Assembly (NCBI GenBank): GCA_034766995.1
Contig: CM068319.1
Coordinates: 22,271,469 to 22,335,468 of the forward strand
Direction of reading: 5' to 3'
Length of the DNA stretch: 64,000 nt
DNA from: Acanthacorydalis orientalis
Lineage: Eukaryota > Arthropoda > Insecta > Megaloptera > Corydalidae
Part shown: in pieces, positions 63,715 through 64,000 of the stretch
Layout of the letters: each line of letters begins with the position of its first letter
How positions within the stretch are numbered: the stretch's first letter is position 1
The notes under the pieces: generated by a model
The model's input: only the letters and a program-made list of their open reading frames with translations
Databases searched by the model: none
Told to the model about the DNA's origin: nothing
Translations under genes and position numbers: made by a program

Positions 63715-64000
63715 TTTTTTAATAAACATTACATTATGTCTAATTTTATATAAACTTTAAAATATGTTTATTGTTCTTAGAACTGAAAAAATTACAAACA
63801 TGATTGTTAAATTTCATTGAATTATTGTATAAATCGTGAATTTTTAGATTTGTTTAGTACAGGTTTCAGGATTTTTAAATGTCAAGTTAATACTCTTCTA
63901 GAAATTTTTATTGTTGTCCTTTGGATCATTTTTTTATATTCATCACGAATGATTTGAAATTCAATTAGTTACTTTATCTGTCTAAATTCGGTTTTATATT
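63616..64000. other. intron of the unrecognised gene, to window end
   Basis: AT-rich, with a TA tract at 63679-63711. No further exon was seen. Confidence 0.45.

Overview
The window looks like animal nuclear DNA, most likely an insect and quite possibly a bee or another hymenopteran. It is very AT-rich. Genes have short GT-AG introns, promoters have the TATA plus TCAGT initiator form seen in arthropods, and the transposon relics are mariner, Tigger/pogo, piggyBac and P-like. Dozens of (TA)n microsatellites break up the non-coding DNA. The species guess is inference; no search was run.

Layout. 1-449 holds the end of a decayed mariner element, cut by the window edge. 450-14168 is a gene desert with microsatellites and a few slightly GC-richer blocks. 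14195-44115 is a compact housekeeping cluster. XRCC2 (minus) and GAPVD1 (plus) are divergent and share about 500 bp. RpS23 (plus) follows. After it comes a candidate unrecognised two-exon gene with its own TATA/Inr promoter (29461-30690). GTPBP10 (plus) and OSGEPL1 (minus) converge tail to tail. OSGEPL1 and RBM33 (plus) diverge head to head. Complete exon models were built by hand for the six recognised genes; all splice phases agree and the total lengths fit the families. 44266-63386 is a second large non-coding stretch. It carries a TTAA MITE, a Tigger relic, an internally deleted mariner, an internally deleted piggyBac-like element, and three possible non-coding first exons (46.1, 48.3 and 54.4 kb). 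The only downstream plus-strand acceptor recognised is at 63387, in front of the first coding exon of an unrecognised gene that leaves the window.

Function. The genes are unrelated housekeeping factors: homologous recombination (XRCC2), endocytic Rab/Ras regulation (GAPVD1), small ribosomal subunit (RpS23), an Obg-type GTPase (GTPBP10), mitochondrial tRNA t6A modification (OSGEPL1) and mRNA binding and export (RBM33). No operon-like logic is implied; pairs share promoters or 3' ends only by close packing.

The points most worth following are the small TATA/Inr gene at 29.5-30.7 kb, the alternative first exons upstream of 63.5 kb, a phase-compatible 93-nt cassette exon in GAPVD1, a structured element in an RpS23 intron, a 129-bp hairpin at 32.44 kb, and deleted transposons whose two ends can both be defined.
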